DNA of 64,000 bases from Dasypus novemcinctus (Eukaryota > Chordata > Mammalia > Cingulata > Dasypodidae): NCBI RefSeq assembly GCF_030445035.2, contig NC_080680.1, forward strand, positions 111,750,228-111,814,227. Reading direction: 5' to 3'. Of this stretch, positions 47,810 to 59,889 are shown piece after piece. Numbering within the stretch: position 1 is the first letter of the stretch; the number at the start of each line of letters is the position of its first letter. Both the position numbers and the translations under genes were made by a program. The notes beneath the pieces were generated by a model. It worked only from the letters and a program-made list of their open reading frames with translations, had not been told where the DNA came from and ran no database searches.

Positions 47810-48242
47810 AGAGAAGTAAATATGTCTCAACAGATAAAGCTTCTGCCTACCATATAGGACATCCACGGTTCGATATCCAGGGTGAGCTGGCCCATGTGGA
47901 GTGCTGCCCTGTGCAAGGAGTGCCACCCTGCACAGGGGTACGCCCCATACAAGGAGTACCGCCTGGCGCAGGAGTGCAGCCTGCCCAGGAGTGGTGATGT
48001 CCACACAGTGAGCTGATCCAGAAGATGATACAACAAAATGAGGCACAGAGAAGCGTCAATATGAGTTGCAATGAACTAGGGAGCTGAGGTGACGCAAGAA
48101 TGATCGCCTTTCTCCCGGGAACCACCTAATGAGAATACAACAGACACAGAATAACACACAGCCAGCCAATGGATACAGAGAGCAGACAACGGGGGAGAGG
48201 GGGTTGGTGGAGATGGGGGAGAAATTTAAAAAAAAAGAAAAG
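47810..48242 (+). mobile_element. DAS-like SINE, second subfamily
   Basis: Head gagagaagtaaatatgtctc with B-box-like ggttcgatatccagg. Body contains repeated gcaaggagtgccaccctg units, then cacctaatgagaatac, and an A-rich tail. It differs from the commoner DAS copies and matches the flanks of the composite element at 37765-38489. Confidence 0.8.
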
Positions 48243-48548
48243 GAATTTATTTGCTCACTGTTTGAGGTTGGGGAAAAGTTCATATCAAGGTGATGCCTAT
48301 GCTTTCTTCCCTAAGACTGGTGTTCTGGGACTGGCTGCTGGCAATCCTTGGTTTTTAGTTTGTCACAAGGCAAATGTGGTGGTGTCTCTGGGTTCTGTTT
48401 ATGTTCAACTCCCAACTGCTCCCTCTGGCTTTTTCGCTGTCTAAATTTCACTCTGCTTATGAAGAGCTCCAGTAATAGGATTAAGACTCATCCTGATTGG
48501 GCTGGGCCACACCTTAACTGAATTAACCTCATTAAAAGGTTATAATGG

Positions 48549-48920
48549 GGGAAGTGGATTTCGCTCAACAGGGTGTCCTCCTACCACATGGGAGGTCCAA
48601 GGTTCAAATCCAGGGCAAGGAGTGCTGAGCCATGCAGGGGTGTCCCTCGCGTAGGGGAGCCCCATGCGCAAGGAGTGCGCCCATAAGGAGAGCCACCCAG
48701 CGTGAACAAAGTGCAACCTGCCCAGGAATTGCGCTGTACACATGGAGAGCTGATGCAATAAGATGGGGCAACAAAAAGAAGCACAGATTCTGGGTGCCAC
48801 TGACAAGAATACAGGTAGACACAGAAGAACACACAGCGAATGGACACTGAGAGCAGACACTGGGGGGCGGGGCGGGGAAAGGGAGAGAAATAAATTTTAA
48901 AAATTTAAAAACTAGAAAAT
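48549..48920 (+). mobile_element. DAS-type SINE
   Basis: Starts gggaagtggatttcgctc, has ggttcaaatccaggg and an A-rich tail. The flanking duplication aaaggttataatgg on the left reads aaaggttacaatgg on the right, one mismatch. Confidence 0.9.
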
Positions 48921-49069
48921 AAAAAGGTTACAATGGGGTCACACTCACAGGAATGGATCAAATATAAGAACATATTTGTCTGGGGTACATACAGCTTCAA
49001 ATCACTACAATGGCACATAGCCAACACTACATTTCAATTATAAGCCTTACTGGTATGAAAATCATATTA

Positions 49070-49905
49070 TACAGGGAAGCAGCTGGGACTCAAGCGACTG
49101 AGCTCCTGCCTACCACATGGGAGGTCCATTGTTTGGTTCCCGTTGCCTTCTAAAAAAGACAGTGAGCTGGCGTGATAGGCAGGCATGGAGAGCTGACAGA
49201 ACGAGATGATGCAACAAGAAACAAGAAAAACAATGAGGGAAACGGATTTGGCCCAGTGGTTAGGGCGTCCGTCTACCACATGGGAGGTCCGCGGTTCAAA
49301 CCCTGGGTCTCCTTGACCGGTGTGGAGCTGGCCCATGTGCAGTGCTGATGCGCGCAGGGAGTGCCGTGCCACGCAGGGGTGTCCCCCGCGTTGGGGTGCC
49401 CCAGTGCACCCGTAAGGAGAGCCGCCCAGCGCAAAAGAAGGTGCAGCCTGCCCAGGAATGGCACCGCCCACACTTCCCGTGCCGCTGACGAAAACAGAAG
49501 CAGACAAAGAAACAAGACGCAGCAAATAGACACAGAGAACAGACAACCGGGGGAGGGGGGGAATTAAATAAAAATAAATAAATCTTTAAAAAAAAAAAAA
49601 GAAAAACAATGAAAGCACAACAAAGCAGGGAGCAGAGGTTCCCAGTGCCTCCTAAAGAAAAAAACAATCAAGACAGCGAGCGCATGCAATGGGCAGGCGT
49701 GGCAAGTGGATGCAACAAAATGACATGAGACACAAGAAGAAAAAACAATGAGAGCACAACAAAGCAGAGAATGGAGGTGGCTCAAGCGATTAGGTGCTTC
49801 CCTCCCACACTGGAGGTCCTGGGTTCATTTTCCAATGCCTCCTAAAGAAATAAGGAAGATAACAGACGGAGCAAGTGCAAACAATGGGGAGAAATATTTT
49901 TAAAA
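49070..49905 (+). mobile_element. Nested SINE cluster
   Basis: A DAS-like copy starting gggaagcagctgggactc (49074) is split by the full-length SINE at 49237-49598. Its remainder and a further related unit (gaatggaggtggctcaagcg, ctggaggtcctgggttc) run to about 49905. Only the inner copy has clean ends. Confidence 0.7.
49237..49598 (+). mobile_element. DAS-type SINE, inner copy of nested cluster
   Basis: Starts gggaaacggatttggccc, with ggttcaaaccctggg and tail aaataaatctttaaaa. Exact 14-bp duplication aagaaaaacaatga at 49223-49236 and 49599-49612. Confidence 0.93.
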
Positions 49906-50821
49906 ATCATATTATACAGTAGGAATAGGTAGGTAGAATAATAGAGCCCAATGAATCATCAGGGAGGTATGAACATTGCAGAATATAGTAGCTGAGCTGC
50001 CCTTACTACTGGGGCTAGGTTGAAAAGATCAGGAAATGACATGTAAAGTTAGAATTAGGTGTTATCATGTTTTGCATTGCAGTCACCAATCCTCATTAAA
50101 AAATGTCTTATGCTGTGTCAGGTGATAAAACAAACACAGATGCTCAAAAGAAGCTCACATTTATACGAGAGATAAGTAAACTGATGACTTTGACCACAGT
50201 GTGGTGAGTGGAAAAGAGGAGTGAGCACAGTCCTTTGGGCCATAGAAATGTTAGTCTAGTAAGTTTCTAATGCTTCAACCTTTATTTCTGTTAAATTTCC
50301 ATACCCAACCAAGACCTGACAGTTCTATTTGGTCATCAGAATAGTTTTGAAATGTTCAGCAATTTTGCCTTTTGTTGAAACATGGAAGCAGAGCACCATG
50401 ACAGGGCTGTTTTTAATGAGCTGAGCTGGGACCCCAATGCAGTTTAGGAAACATTAGCAGCCCCCTATGTCCAATGCGTACAGATGCTAGTATCGGTCTG
50501 CATCCACTGATAGGTGCTTTCATTTTATAACTAGAGGAAGAGAGCCAAGTCTTCAGAATGGTTTGTCTTTGTTCCTCACTGGCCCTCTGGATGTCACCCG
50601 AATTTGTAATCATAATCTTAAAAGGCCTGGACATAGTCATCAAAAAGCAAAGCAAAACCTAGGAAAAAAGCAAAATATTTACACTGTTGAAATTCAAAGG
50701 CCACCTAAAAATCAAGGACTGTGACCTGAAACTTAAAAAACATGATGGAGAGCAATTACTTTTTTTCTTTACTTATTTTACTGAATCCCCTCATCTCCAA
50801 GCCTTAGTAAGCAATAGTTTC

Positions 50822-51204
50822 TGTGACAGGTTGAATTATATGCCTCAACAAACACATGTTCTTAGTCTTAATCCAAAGGACCTTTTGAGGATGTTATTAC
50901 TTTTTTTTTTCATTGAAAGTGAAGCAGGGTGGACCTTAATCCAGATTATTAGAAAGAGGCTTTATAAAGAGAACGAGGAAGTCAGAAGAAACCTGAAGAG
51001 CAGAAAGGAGAGGATGTTCCCACATGTCGGGAGGTGGAAACCCAGGCCGAGGAAACCCCAGGGTTGCCTGGAAAAAGCATAGCCTTGATAATATCTTGAT
51101 TTTGTATTTCTTTTAGCCTCAAAACCGGAAGCCAATCATTTCCCATTGTTCAAACCAATGCATTGTGTGGTATTTGCAATAGTAGCTCAGGCAAATTAAA
51201 GACA
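50822..51204 (+). mobile_element. Solo LTR with exact 5-bp target duplication
   Basis: Starts tgtgacaggttgaattat and ends gctcaggcaaattaaagaca, flanked by gtttc at 50817-50821 and 51205-51209. MaLR-like (383 bp). Confidence 0.82.
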
Positions 51205-51679
51205 GTTTCTTTATCTGAAAACTGTGGATAATGATACCAGCTCTGTCTACACTAGAGAAACAAAACTCATGTTGAATTGAATATAAAAACTTAAAAAAAC
51301 AGGAGTAACTTGCAGGGTTTTGAAGCACTTACATACTGAATATTTAGTAGAGGCTTTTTAAAAATAAAAAGCTGTTGAAGGTATTTTATGGGTGGTAGGC
51401 TTAGCCCCTGGGACCTTACCAACAGAACAGAAACACCTGTTCTTCCTCTTTTTTCACAATAACTCTGAGGTAAGAGCTTCTATTATAATGACTCCCATGT
51501 GAAAGGGAAAATGGAGATTGAGGGCGCACCGATCTTACCTCAGGTTTCAAAAAGAAACGCAGTTTGAAACTCTGATCTAAAGTTCTTTCAATTTAGGCTG
51601 CTCTGATACCTGCACCACTAGCTGTCACCACTGGTTGTACATTACGGTCCTCTGAGAAGCTTAAAACAAACAAAACCTA

Positions 51680-51890
51680 GCATAGCAGATAAGGTTATAA
51701 GATTGAGGAGCCAGACTGCTTAGTTTGGATCCTGCCTCTGTCACTTCTTTGTGCCTCGATTTTCCTTTTTGCAAAAGGGATAATGACTCTCTTTGTAGGG
51801 TTGTTATAGGGATTGAATGCGTTACCAGGAATGGTACTTAGAACAGTACCGGTCACCTGGTAATCGCTATTTAAAGTTTTGTCAAATACC
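51680..51890 (-). repeat. MIR element
   Basis: Contains ggatcctgcctctgtcactt, tgcctcgattttcctttttg and ggttgttatagggattgaat, a diverged MIR. Confidence 0.65.
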
Positions 51891-52186
51891 TCAAACACTT
51901 TTGAAATTTTATTAAATAAATGAATAAAATAAGAATCTGGGCGTCAGTCTTTTATAAGTACCCCGCCCCCAGGATTCTGAAGTGCAGCCTGGCTTTTCAG
52001 TCCGAATTAAATGCCTCTTTCGGGATCCCCGCCTCCCCAGAAGTTGACGACCATCAATGGATGAAGGGAGGTTTTTCTTTTTTTCTCCCTCCAGGAAGAT
52101 GTAGATCCCAGTAACCTTTTACCTGGATCCTGAGAGGGCCAATGGGCGAAGGGAGCCTAGGGGCGAAGGAACGCCCGACGCCCCTT

Positions 52187-52198
52187 GGGAGATGTAGT
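52187..52198 (-). promoter_or_regulatory. ZNF143-like motif (reverse)
   Basis: gggagatgtagt is the reverse complement of actacatctccc, close to the ZNF143/SBS consensus ACTACAATTCCC, known to be common near CpG-island promoters. Confidence 0.6.
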
Positions 52199-52237
52199 TT
52201 TCCAAAGGTCCTGTAGGCGCTCGCTGGCCGCTTAGGA

Positions 52238-52256
52238 ACTACGACTCCCACAATGC
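52238..52256 (+). promoter_or_regulatory. ZNF143-like motif (forward)
   Basis: actacgactcccacaatgc matches the extended ZNF143/SBS consensus (ACTACAATTCCCAGCATGC) at most positions, including the conserved ACTAC, TCCCA and ATGC. It lies about 90 bp upstream of the TMEM245 start codon. Confidence 0.7.
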
Positions 52257-52339
52257 CGCGCGCCGCCCGCCCTGCCTCTTGCCCGGGGCTCTCGCCCGGC
52301 TTCCCAGTACCGCCTCGCGGCGGTGGCGGCGGTGGCTGA

Positions 52340-52984
<645 letters not shown>

Positions 52985-55069
52985 TAGGCCTGACCACACT
53001 CCCTGCTCACGGGAGTGCAGCCCGGCAGACCAAAGGCTCACACTGTCTGCACAGTGAGTCTCTTTCCTTTCTTCGCGAGGAACTTGGCTCGCTTCCTTCC
53101 GGAGAGAAAGTGCTTGTGTAGTTTGAAACAGTCTTCACTCTCCCTAGCTTCACTCCCGTCCTAACAGGCACTCTTAGGGGGGACGTGTCCCCGGTTGAGA
53201 ATCACTGTTCTGCTTCGCAGGAGGGGGTTTGCAGACCAGGGAACTGGTTTTACTCTTGGTCGGAGAGGGAAGGGGTGCCCCAACCACCCTCAGTTCTGCT
53301 CTGGTGGGACTTCTGGTTGTGAGAGCTGGAAAAGACCCTTCAAGCTTCTGGACCAATATGCCATTTACCAATAGGAGAGGTGACTTACCAGGATAGGGCT
53401 AGCTAGTTAGGGACAAAGAGGGAACTGGTTGATTCAGGTTCCTGACGTCCTAAAACAAAGCCTTCTAGACCGGCTGCCTCTACGTTCGGGTGATTTTAAC
53501 ATACTTTGTTCGAGACACTGGGTGCTGAGCCAACTGGACTTCCTCCTCTTTACACTCTTCTTGGGAGCTGCATAGTTTGTCCAGGGACTGCTGTACCCAC
53601 AGTGTATCTTCTCTGGCCTGGAATACTTCAGCAGATTGGGTGAAGGGGAGGTAGATTTGTGATTCTTGGGTTGATCCTGAGCTTATTCTTAGGCCGTCAG
53701 GCAGCTTTAGAATTGGAAGGAATTTCAAAGATAACCTAGTGACACATTTCCCAGCTCATACTATAGCATAATAGCCAGTTAACTATGAAACTGGGAAAAA
53801 AGTGACTAATATCTAAGAATCCTAATGATCAATAATGATCGATAAACAGCACCACTTAAAAATATTTTGGATTCATCTCTTTTGTCATCTTGACAGCATT
53901 AGGTTGCAAAATAGTCCCCTTTGTCTGTCCAGCAAAGTTTTGACTTGGACAAGGTTATTGGTAGTGAAGATTAATTACAAAATTCCTGCCTTCTGCTGTT
54001 ACTGTGTCCCAGTACAAGTTAAAAGTTGTTTGAGCATGCTGTTAGGTGCCGAGCTCTGTGCAGAATTTTTTAAAAAAGTAAGAGTAATGTCCCCAAGGTG
54101 CACAAAAGGACATGTGAGCATATTTTAGTGGAGGTGACAGTGCAAATAACTATCATTATCCATCAATTAAGGGCCAGCTCTATGCAAGGCATTGGGGGCA
54201 GCCCACCCATAGGTGATGCTCGCTGGGTATGCAGATGCTAAGTGATGAAAAGCTTTGGCCTCCAAGAAGCCTGAATTGTTTCAGGTGTGATAGGAAAGAG
54301 GGGTGTGGAATAACCGTCTTTAGTTCTGGGGTTTCTGGAGTGTCAGTTGGAAATGATCCTAGAGGTCATCTGCTCTTCACTGCCTCATACCCCTCTTTTC
54401 AGGAGAGGCTTTTGAGGTCCACAGGATCTGATTTTCTTAGTCACTCAGCCTGTGACCACATCAGCAGTTCACATGGGTACAGCCCCAGTCCAGTGCTCTT
54501 TCTCCTTTACCATGCTGTCTCACGGTTCAATTAAAAAAATTGATTGTCTCTTATATAGATGGTAGATCACTATGTGCTGTTAGGAATATAAAGACTACTG
54601 TGACATGATTCCCATCTTCAAGAAGTTCAGAAATTCAAAGTCAGGTTCATTTAGAGATCCTGCTAATGTTTGACTTGATACTGCAATTTACTGTGAATTG
54701 TTGTAGGCAGCACCATGGAGCATATCCACCAAACTTTAGGAAATTAGAAAAGAAAGCCTTAATATAAACAAATAGTATATTTTCATTCTAGAGTATGAAA
54801 TTGAATACATGGATAAATTGGAATGAGAAGTGGAAAATGAGGCATTTCTGCCAGCCACTCTCAGGCACTCAGTGGAAAGAGAGGAGAAATTGAGTACTTG
54901 GGAAGCTGTATCTCCTCCTGCTCAGGGTATATAGCTTTGAATATCTTTTTATTGAAGTTAAACCCTCATCTTTGTATTTCACTTAAATACGTTTGCATGG
55001 ACAATGGATGAGTGGAAGGAAAGGGCCAAGTTAAATTAGACCAAATGAGAGGAAGGCCAAACCAATAAT

Positions 55070-55300
55070 GATTTTTTTTGTTGAGGTACCGGGGGCCAGG
55101 ATTGAACCTGGAACCTCATATGTGGGACCCTGGTGCTCAACCACTGAGCCACATTGGCTTCCCTGAGTTGGTTTTTTTTTTTGCTTGTTTTGCTTGTTTG
55201 TTTTCGTTTTGTTTTTCAGACGGCTTCAGGAGCTGAACCTGGGACCTCCTGTGTGGGAGGCAGGTGCTCAATGGCTTGAGCCACATCTGTTCCCAGTGAT
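55070..55300 (-). mobile_element. Two short reversed tRNA-like SINE remnants
   Basis: ggattgaacctggaacctc then aaccactgagccacattgg (about 55097-55158), and gagctgaacctgggacctcc then ggcttgagccacatctg (about 55228-55291). These are the reverse of a tRNA-like SINE head; bodies are missing. Confidence 0.65.
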
Positions 55301-56499
55301 TTTTGAAAGGACTTGAAACTCAGCTGTTTGGCTAGAGTGATGGGACAAGAGAGGAGATAAAAGAAACAGCATAAGTTGGTTAGAATTGAGCAGGAAGTGG
55401 TAGAAGGACTAAACTCTGAAAGAGTAGAGCCTTGATGCTGATGTGAGTTTGAGATAAACAAGGCTTGGAGTTGTGTTTTGCTGTAGCCCCAGTTGGGGCA
55501 GGTCCGAGTATGTCCGGTGTGCCTGGCAAGCAGAGGCAGGGAGCCTCCAGCCGTGAGCCCGCGGTGCTGAGGAAGGTCTGACCTGAAGGGAGAGTAGTAG
55601 AAGTCCAGCAGAACGGCAAAGAAGCTGACACTTGGTCAAGCGACTGGAGAGAGGCCCTGTTCTGTAACTTTTGTACCTTGTAGTTCACAGTGATTTTGTT
55701 TTATGCCCAAGCAGGGTTGCTGGTTATAGAAAAGTGACTTTTGTGTTTTAGACAATTTGTAAGTTGAGCCATTTAATCCCATGTTGAAGAGAGGTATAGA
55801 TGAGACAAAGAAAAACTCTAAGCAAATCTACATTTTGGTGAGCTGACAGGATTCATCCATTTAAGATCTAACTTTTGAGCATCTGTCATGTGCCACGCAG
55901 TGGATATGGTATTTTCCTATGTAGTAATTCATCCTTACAACGATCTTGAGAGACAGGAGTTGAGGGATTTCATAGGTGAGAAAACTCATTTAGAGATTGA
56001 TCTGTTCTATCAGTAAAAGGTCTGTAACTGACCTCTCAGTAGAAGTCCCTATATCTTCAAAATTCTTGTAGTAACCACTGGTAAGGATTTTTAAAGCTTT
56101 CCCTCCTCATATGCTGTCTTTAAAGTTTTTTAGTTTAAATGTAAATTGATTTTAGATGTTAGAAATCATAATAGAAGAATATCAGGCTTAGACCAACTGT
56201 AGGTATCCCCCCCAAAGACTCCTGGGTTTTCATCACTTAGAAAGCTTAGTTTTCATTCTTTTTTCATCTTTTTTACCCTGGTATCTATTCAGTTATTTCC
56301 AAGTCCTGCCTGGTATTCCTCTGTATTATCTTAAGTGTCTGTGTTTTTCTTTGTTATCAGGTGTCCTCCTGGTTATGTTCCGCACTTTTGTATTATTTCA
56401 GTTTTCTAACTCTCTTCCTTGACCCCAGTCTCCTCCTAACAATCCGTCCTGCTGACAAGTCAGAGACTAATCAGTGATATATGGTATGAGTAATTTTTT

Positions 56500-56605
56500 T
56501 TTTTTTTTTTTTTTTTAAGATACTGGCAGGGTCGGGGATTGAACCTGGACTTTGTACGTGGGAAGCTGGCACTCAACCACTGAGCTACATCAGCTCCCTT
56601 GAGTT
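56500..56605 (-). mobile_element. Reversed tRNA-like SINE remnant
   Basis: After a T-run, ggggattgaacctggacttt and aaccactgagctacatcag, the reverse of the same tRNA-like head as at 55097-55158. Confidence 0.65.
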
Positions 56606-58339
56606 GGTTTTTTCATTTGTTTGCCATCTCTTGCTCCCAGCTCACCTGTGGCTCAGTCCTTGGCTTCCTCCCATGGTGTAGAGTTGTATAAGATATATCT
56701 GAAAAGCTAATGGCCTCCCTTGCGCCACCATTTTTCTTAGCCAGGAGTGTTTTGGTCTTTCTGTTCCTGTTAGTTCACACTTGTTAGAAAATCCTGAAGG
56801 CTACCTAACAGTTTTGCAGTAGAAATAAATTTGTTTATGCCGTAGTCTACAATCCCACTCTTTCCATTTTCTTTATAATGAAGCACTAGGAGGGAAGAGC
56901 AGTGGCGAAAGGTCAGAAGACTTTGTTCTAAACTCGGCTCTTTCAGTGACTTGTTTTGTGACCTTGGGCAGCCCGTGGCCTTCTGGGCCATTCAACCCCA
57001 GTTGTGTAAAGTGAGGGCTTTGCTTGGATGATTGCTAAAATTTCTTGATGTTCTGTTTAACAGACCATGGAAGTTGACAGTACTGCCTGAGAGCTCTCAA
57101 GAGGTGCACGTCAGTCAAGACTGCTAGGCCTACTGCAGTCTACTTCTAAACTCCTTTCTGGGTTGTGTTGGCCCAACAACAGTAAAGAGGACACTTTCCA
57201 GTACTTAGTTTGTCCTCAAAGACTTTGATTATAAAAATTCTTAGTTCTAAGCTGCCATGTAACAAAGAGAACAGTTTTCAAATTAGAATGAAGCTGTTTT
57301 TAGAATGAAGTACCTGAAGCAGTCACTGATTGGGGATATTATGACAGTGGCTCCCTAACTTGGGAAAAAGCCTGTGGGTTTATTCTGTCTGAAAAAGATT
57401 TGGGTGACTGTTCTCCAAAAATGTTCTAGTTAATGTCCAGATGGCAATAAATAAAAGGAAGACATAGTCTAAAATGCAGTCTGTACTTAGATTTTATGCA
57501 TGCAAATTTTATTTTAACCAGAAAAGTATATGTGATTGATCATGTTAAATGAAAGGAAAATGTAATTATCTTTTACTTTTCTTTCTCTGTAGTACTAAAT
57601 AAATGTTGTCAAATTTTATGCAGCATGTCTGCTGTGTCTAGTACATATTGATGCTTTAACATTTTGTATCTATTGAATGTATATTTTGAAAAGGACACAT
57701 TCTTTTGAAGAACCTAAGTTCAAGAAAGTATGCACTCTTATTTATTATTTATGGCTCATTGATTTATGCCTAGAAGAAAAGCCACACTTGAATAGGCTTG
57801 CTTAGAGGGTAGACATATCTAAAGTTCTGACTGAGGCTTCTGTTACTGAAGGCTGCAGGATTAAATAACAAAAACAAAACATAAAATCCGAAAACTCTTT
57901 TAAGGGCAAACTTTTAGAGATTCTTGCTAGAAATTATATATGACATGTGAATATATGTTCAAATCCCTTGTTTTCAGTAAGTGACTTTAAAGACTATGTA
58001 GTGATTTAAAAAACTGACCCAAGTCAAACAAGCTTGCTTATAAAAAAACAGTTTAAGCAACATAGATGTCTACAAGGTAAAAGTGAAAATTTGTTCCTAT
58101 TCTCTGCCACCAGTCCTACTGCACAGATGTTATACTTTAACAGTTTGTACAGATGTTCCAAATGTATTTCTGTCCATGTGAACTTATAAAGTGTAGGGTT
58201 TTTATTTTTTATTTTAAAACAAAAATGGATAACATACCTATACTTCTGCACCTTGCCCTTTTATTTGAGTGTATTGTGGACATTTTTCCTTGTTAGTACT
58301 CTTTCTTTTTAATAGTGCTATAGAATAAGTGCTTATTTT

Positions 58340-58465
58340 TTTAAAATATTACATTCAAAAAATACGAGGTCCCATTCAACCCCACCGCCCCCACCCCACT
58401 ACTCCCCCCACAGCAACACTCTCTCCCATCATCATGACACATCCATTGCATTTGGTGAATAAGGG
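58340..58465 (-). mobile_element. Truncated LINE 3' end, reverse
   Basis: aaaatattacattcaaaaaatac with a C-rich run, then catccattgcatttggtg. Same family as 3510-3960 and the nested piece at about 38046-38280. Confidence 0.6.
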
Positions 58466-58879
58466 CTTTTTTTCTGGATGCTTTTTAAAAAGTGTTCCTA
58501 CCAGATTTCTTAGCTCTAAATTTGTATAGTATAATCTGATAACATTTTTAACCACGGATAATTATATGCCATAATGGTTTAATATAAACTCTAAAATATT
58601 TTTATAAGTGGCTGTAGTCTTTGAACTAATGTTACTTCAGTGAATCTTTTCTTAGGAGATACTTCAAAATACTGGAAAAAAATTCATAAGCCAAAAAGAG
58701 ATTTGCTTTTTTTTTTTTTTTTTTTTTAACTTAAAAATATATTTTTTTCCTCCTTGTTTATAAAGTTAGTATATACTCTTTGGAAAAAATTCTCTACTTG
58801 AAGAAAAGCATAAAGAAGCAAATTACTATCTGAAATCCAATTGTTCAGTCATAGTATTTTTAAAACAACATTTTGGTAA

Positions 58880-59160
58880 ATGTATTTTTACCATTGTAAT
58901 GTGCACATGTATAAATTTACACTGGGTCATTGAATATAGATATTCATCACACCATTGAAAGTCTTAATAATTATTCCATTTTCAGATACACCATTATTTA
59001 AACAATCCCCTATAAAGTGACATTTAGGTTGTTATCAATTTTTAGATATTGTAAACTGCCACAGTGAACGTATTTGTATCTATCTGTATCAGTGCTTCTA
59101 AAACTTAAATTCCTAGAAATGGAATTGGGGCATATATTTAACAAGCAGTTACTCTATACT
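58880..59160 (-). mobile_element. L1/L2-like fragment, reverse
   Basis: Text such as aggttgttatcaatttttag, gccacagtgaacgtatttg and cctagaaatggaattgggg fits a reversed LINE 3' piece. Confidence 0.55.
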
Positions 59161-59889
59161 GCAATGTAATAATCTGTGTATGTTTCAGATTTACTAGGTG
59201 AAACTACATGCTTCTCTTTAGCCCTGAGTTTTTCTTAACAATTTTGCAATATGCTGTCTCTTCTTCTTTCTTTCCCTGCAGATGATACTCCTTAGGCAAA
59301 CGGATAAAAACCAAACACTTCTGGGAGATTGGTTTAAAAGAATCATAGACTTAAAATCTGAAAGTGTATATACCCTTTCTGATCCTCTAGTTCACCTTCT
59401 CCCCTAGGGTAGAATTTGTTACTTTGTCACCTCTGACTTAGGGTCAGTTTTGCTGAGACACTTTTTGTGATGGCAGCTTATTTCATTTTTAGGTAGCTAT
59501 AGTTAGAAAATTTATCCTCATACTGAGTTGAAATGTGATACTTCCTAATTCCCACCTACTGTTTCTGCCCTCAGAACCACAGAAAATTGTCTAAGCCTTT
59601 GCCAGAGGACTTCTTTTCCCCAGCTATTTGAAATGTCAAATCTTGATATTTCCTTATATTTCCAATTTCTTTCCCAGCCTACATTTTTACTGCACATGTG
59701 GTTTGATCATGTACAATTCACTGGAACAGTTGCTTTCCCTGATCTGGATATCGTACTTTTATAAATAGGCATTCACACCAGTCATACTCCTGACACATAC
59801 TGATCTAAAAAGTAGCTTAGCTGTCCTCTTCCTGTTCTGCACTTGTGTAGTTGCCTTTTTGAACTTAACAGTACTTTGCATTTTTCCTA

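Larger units (their letters stand above)
47749..49009 (-). mobile_element. Solo LTR (reverse) carrying two SINE insertions
   Basis: On the minus strand it begins tgtagtgatttgaagctg and ends in ctaaaaga (TG to TC change at the outer edge). It is flanked by atggc at 47744-47748 and 49010-49014, an exact 5-bp target duplication. It belongs to the family of the LTR at 158-692. Two SINEs (47810-48242 and 48549-48920) were inserted later. Confidence 0.82.
49906..52120. other. FRRS1L-TMEM245 intergenic DNA
   Basis: Holds a solo LTR (50822-51204) and a MIR relic (51680-51890). No gene was recognised. An 80-codon reverse frame at 50413-50655 has no domain. Confidence 0.6.
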
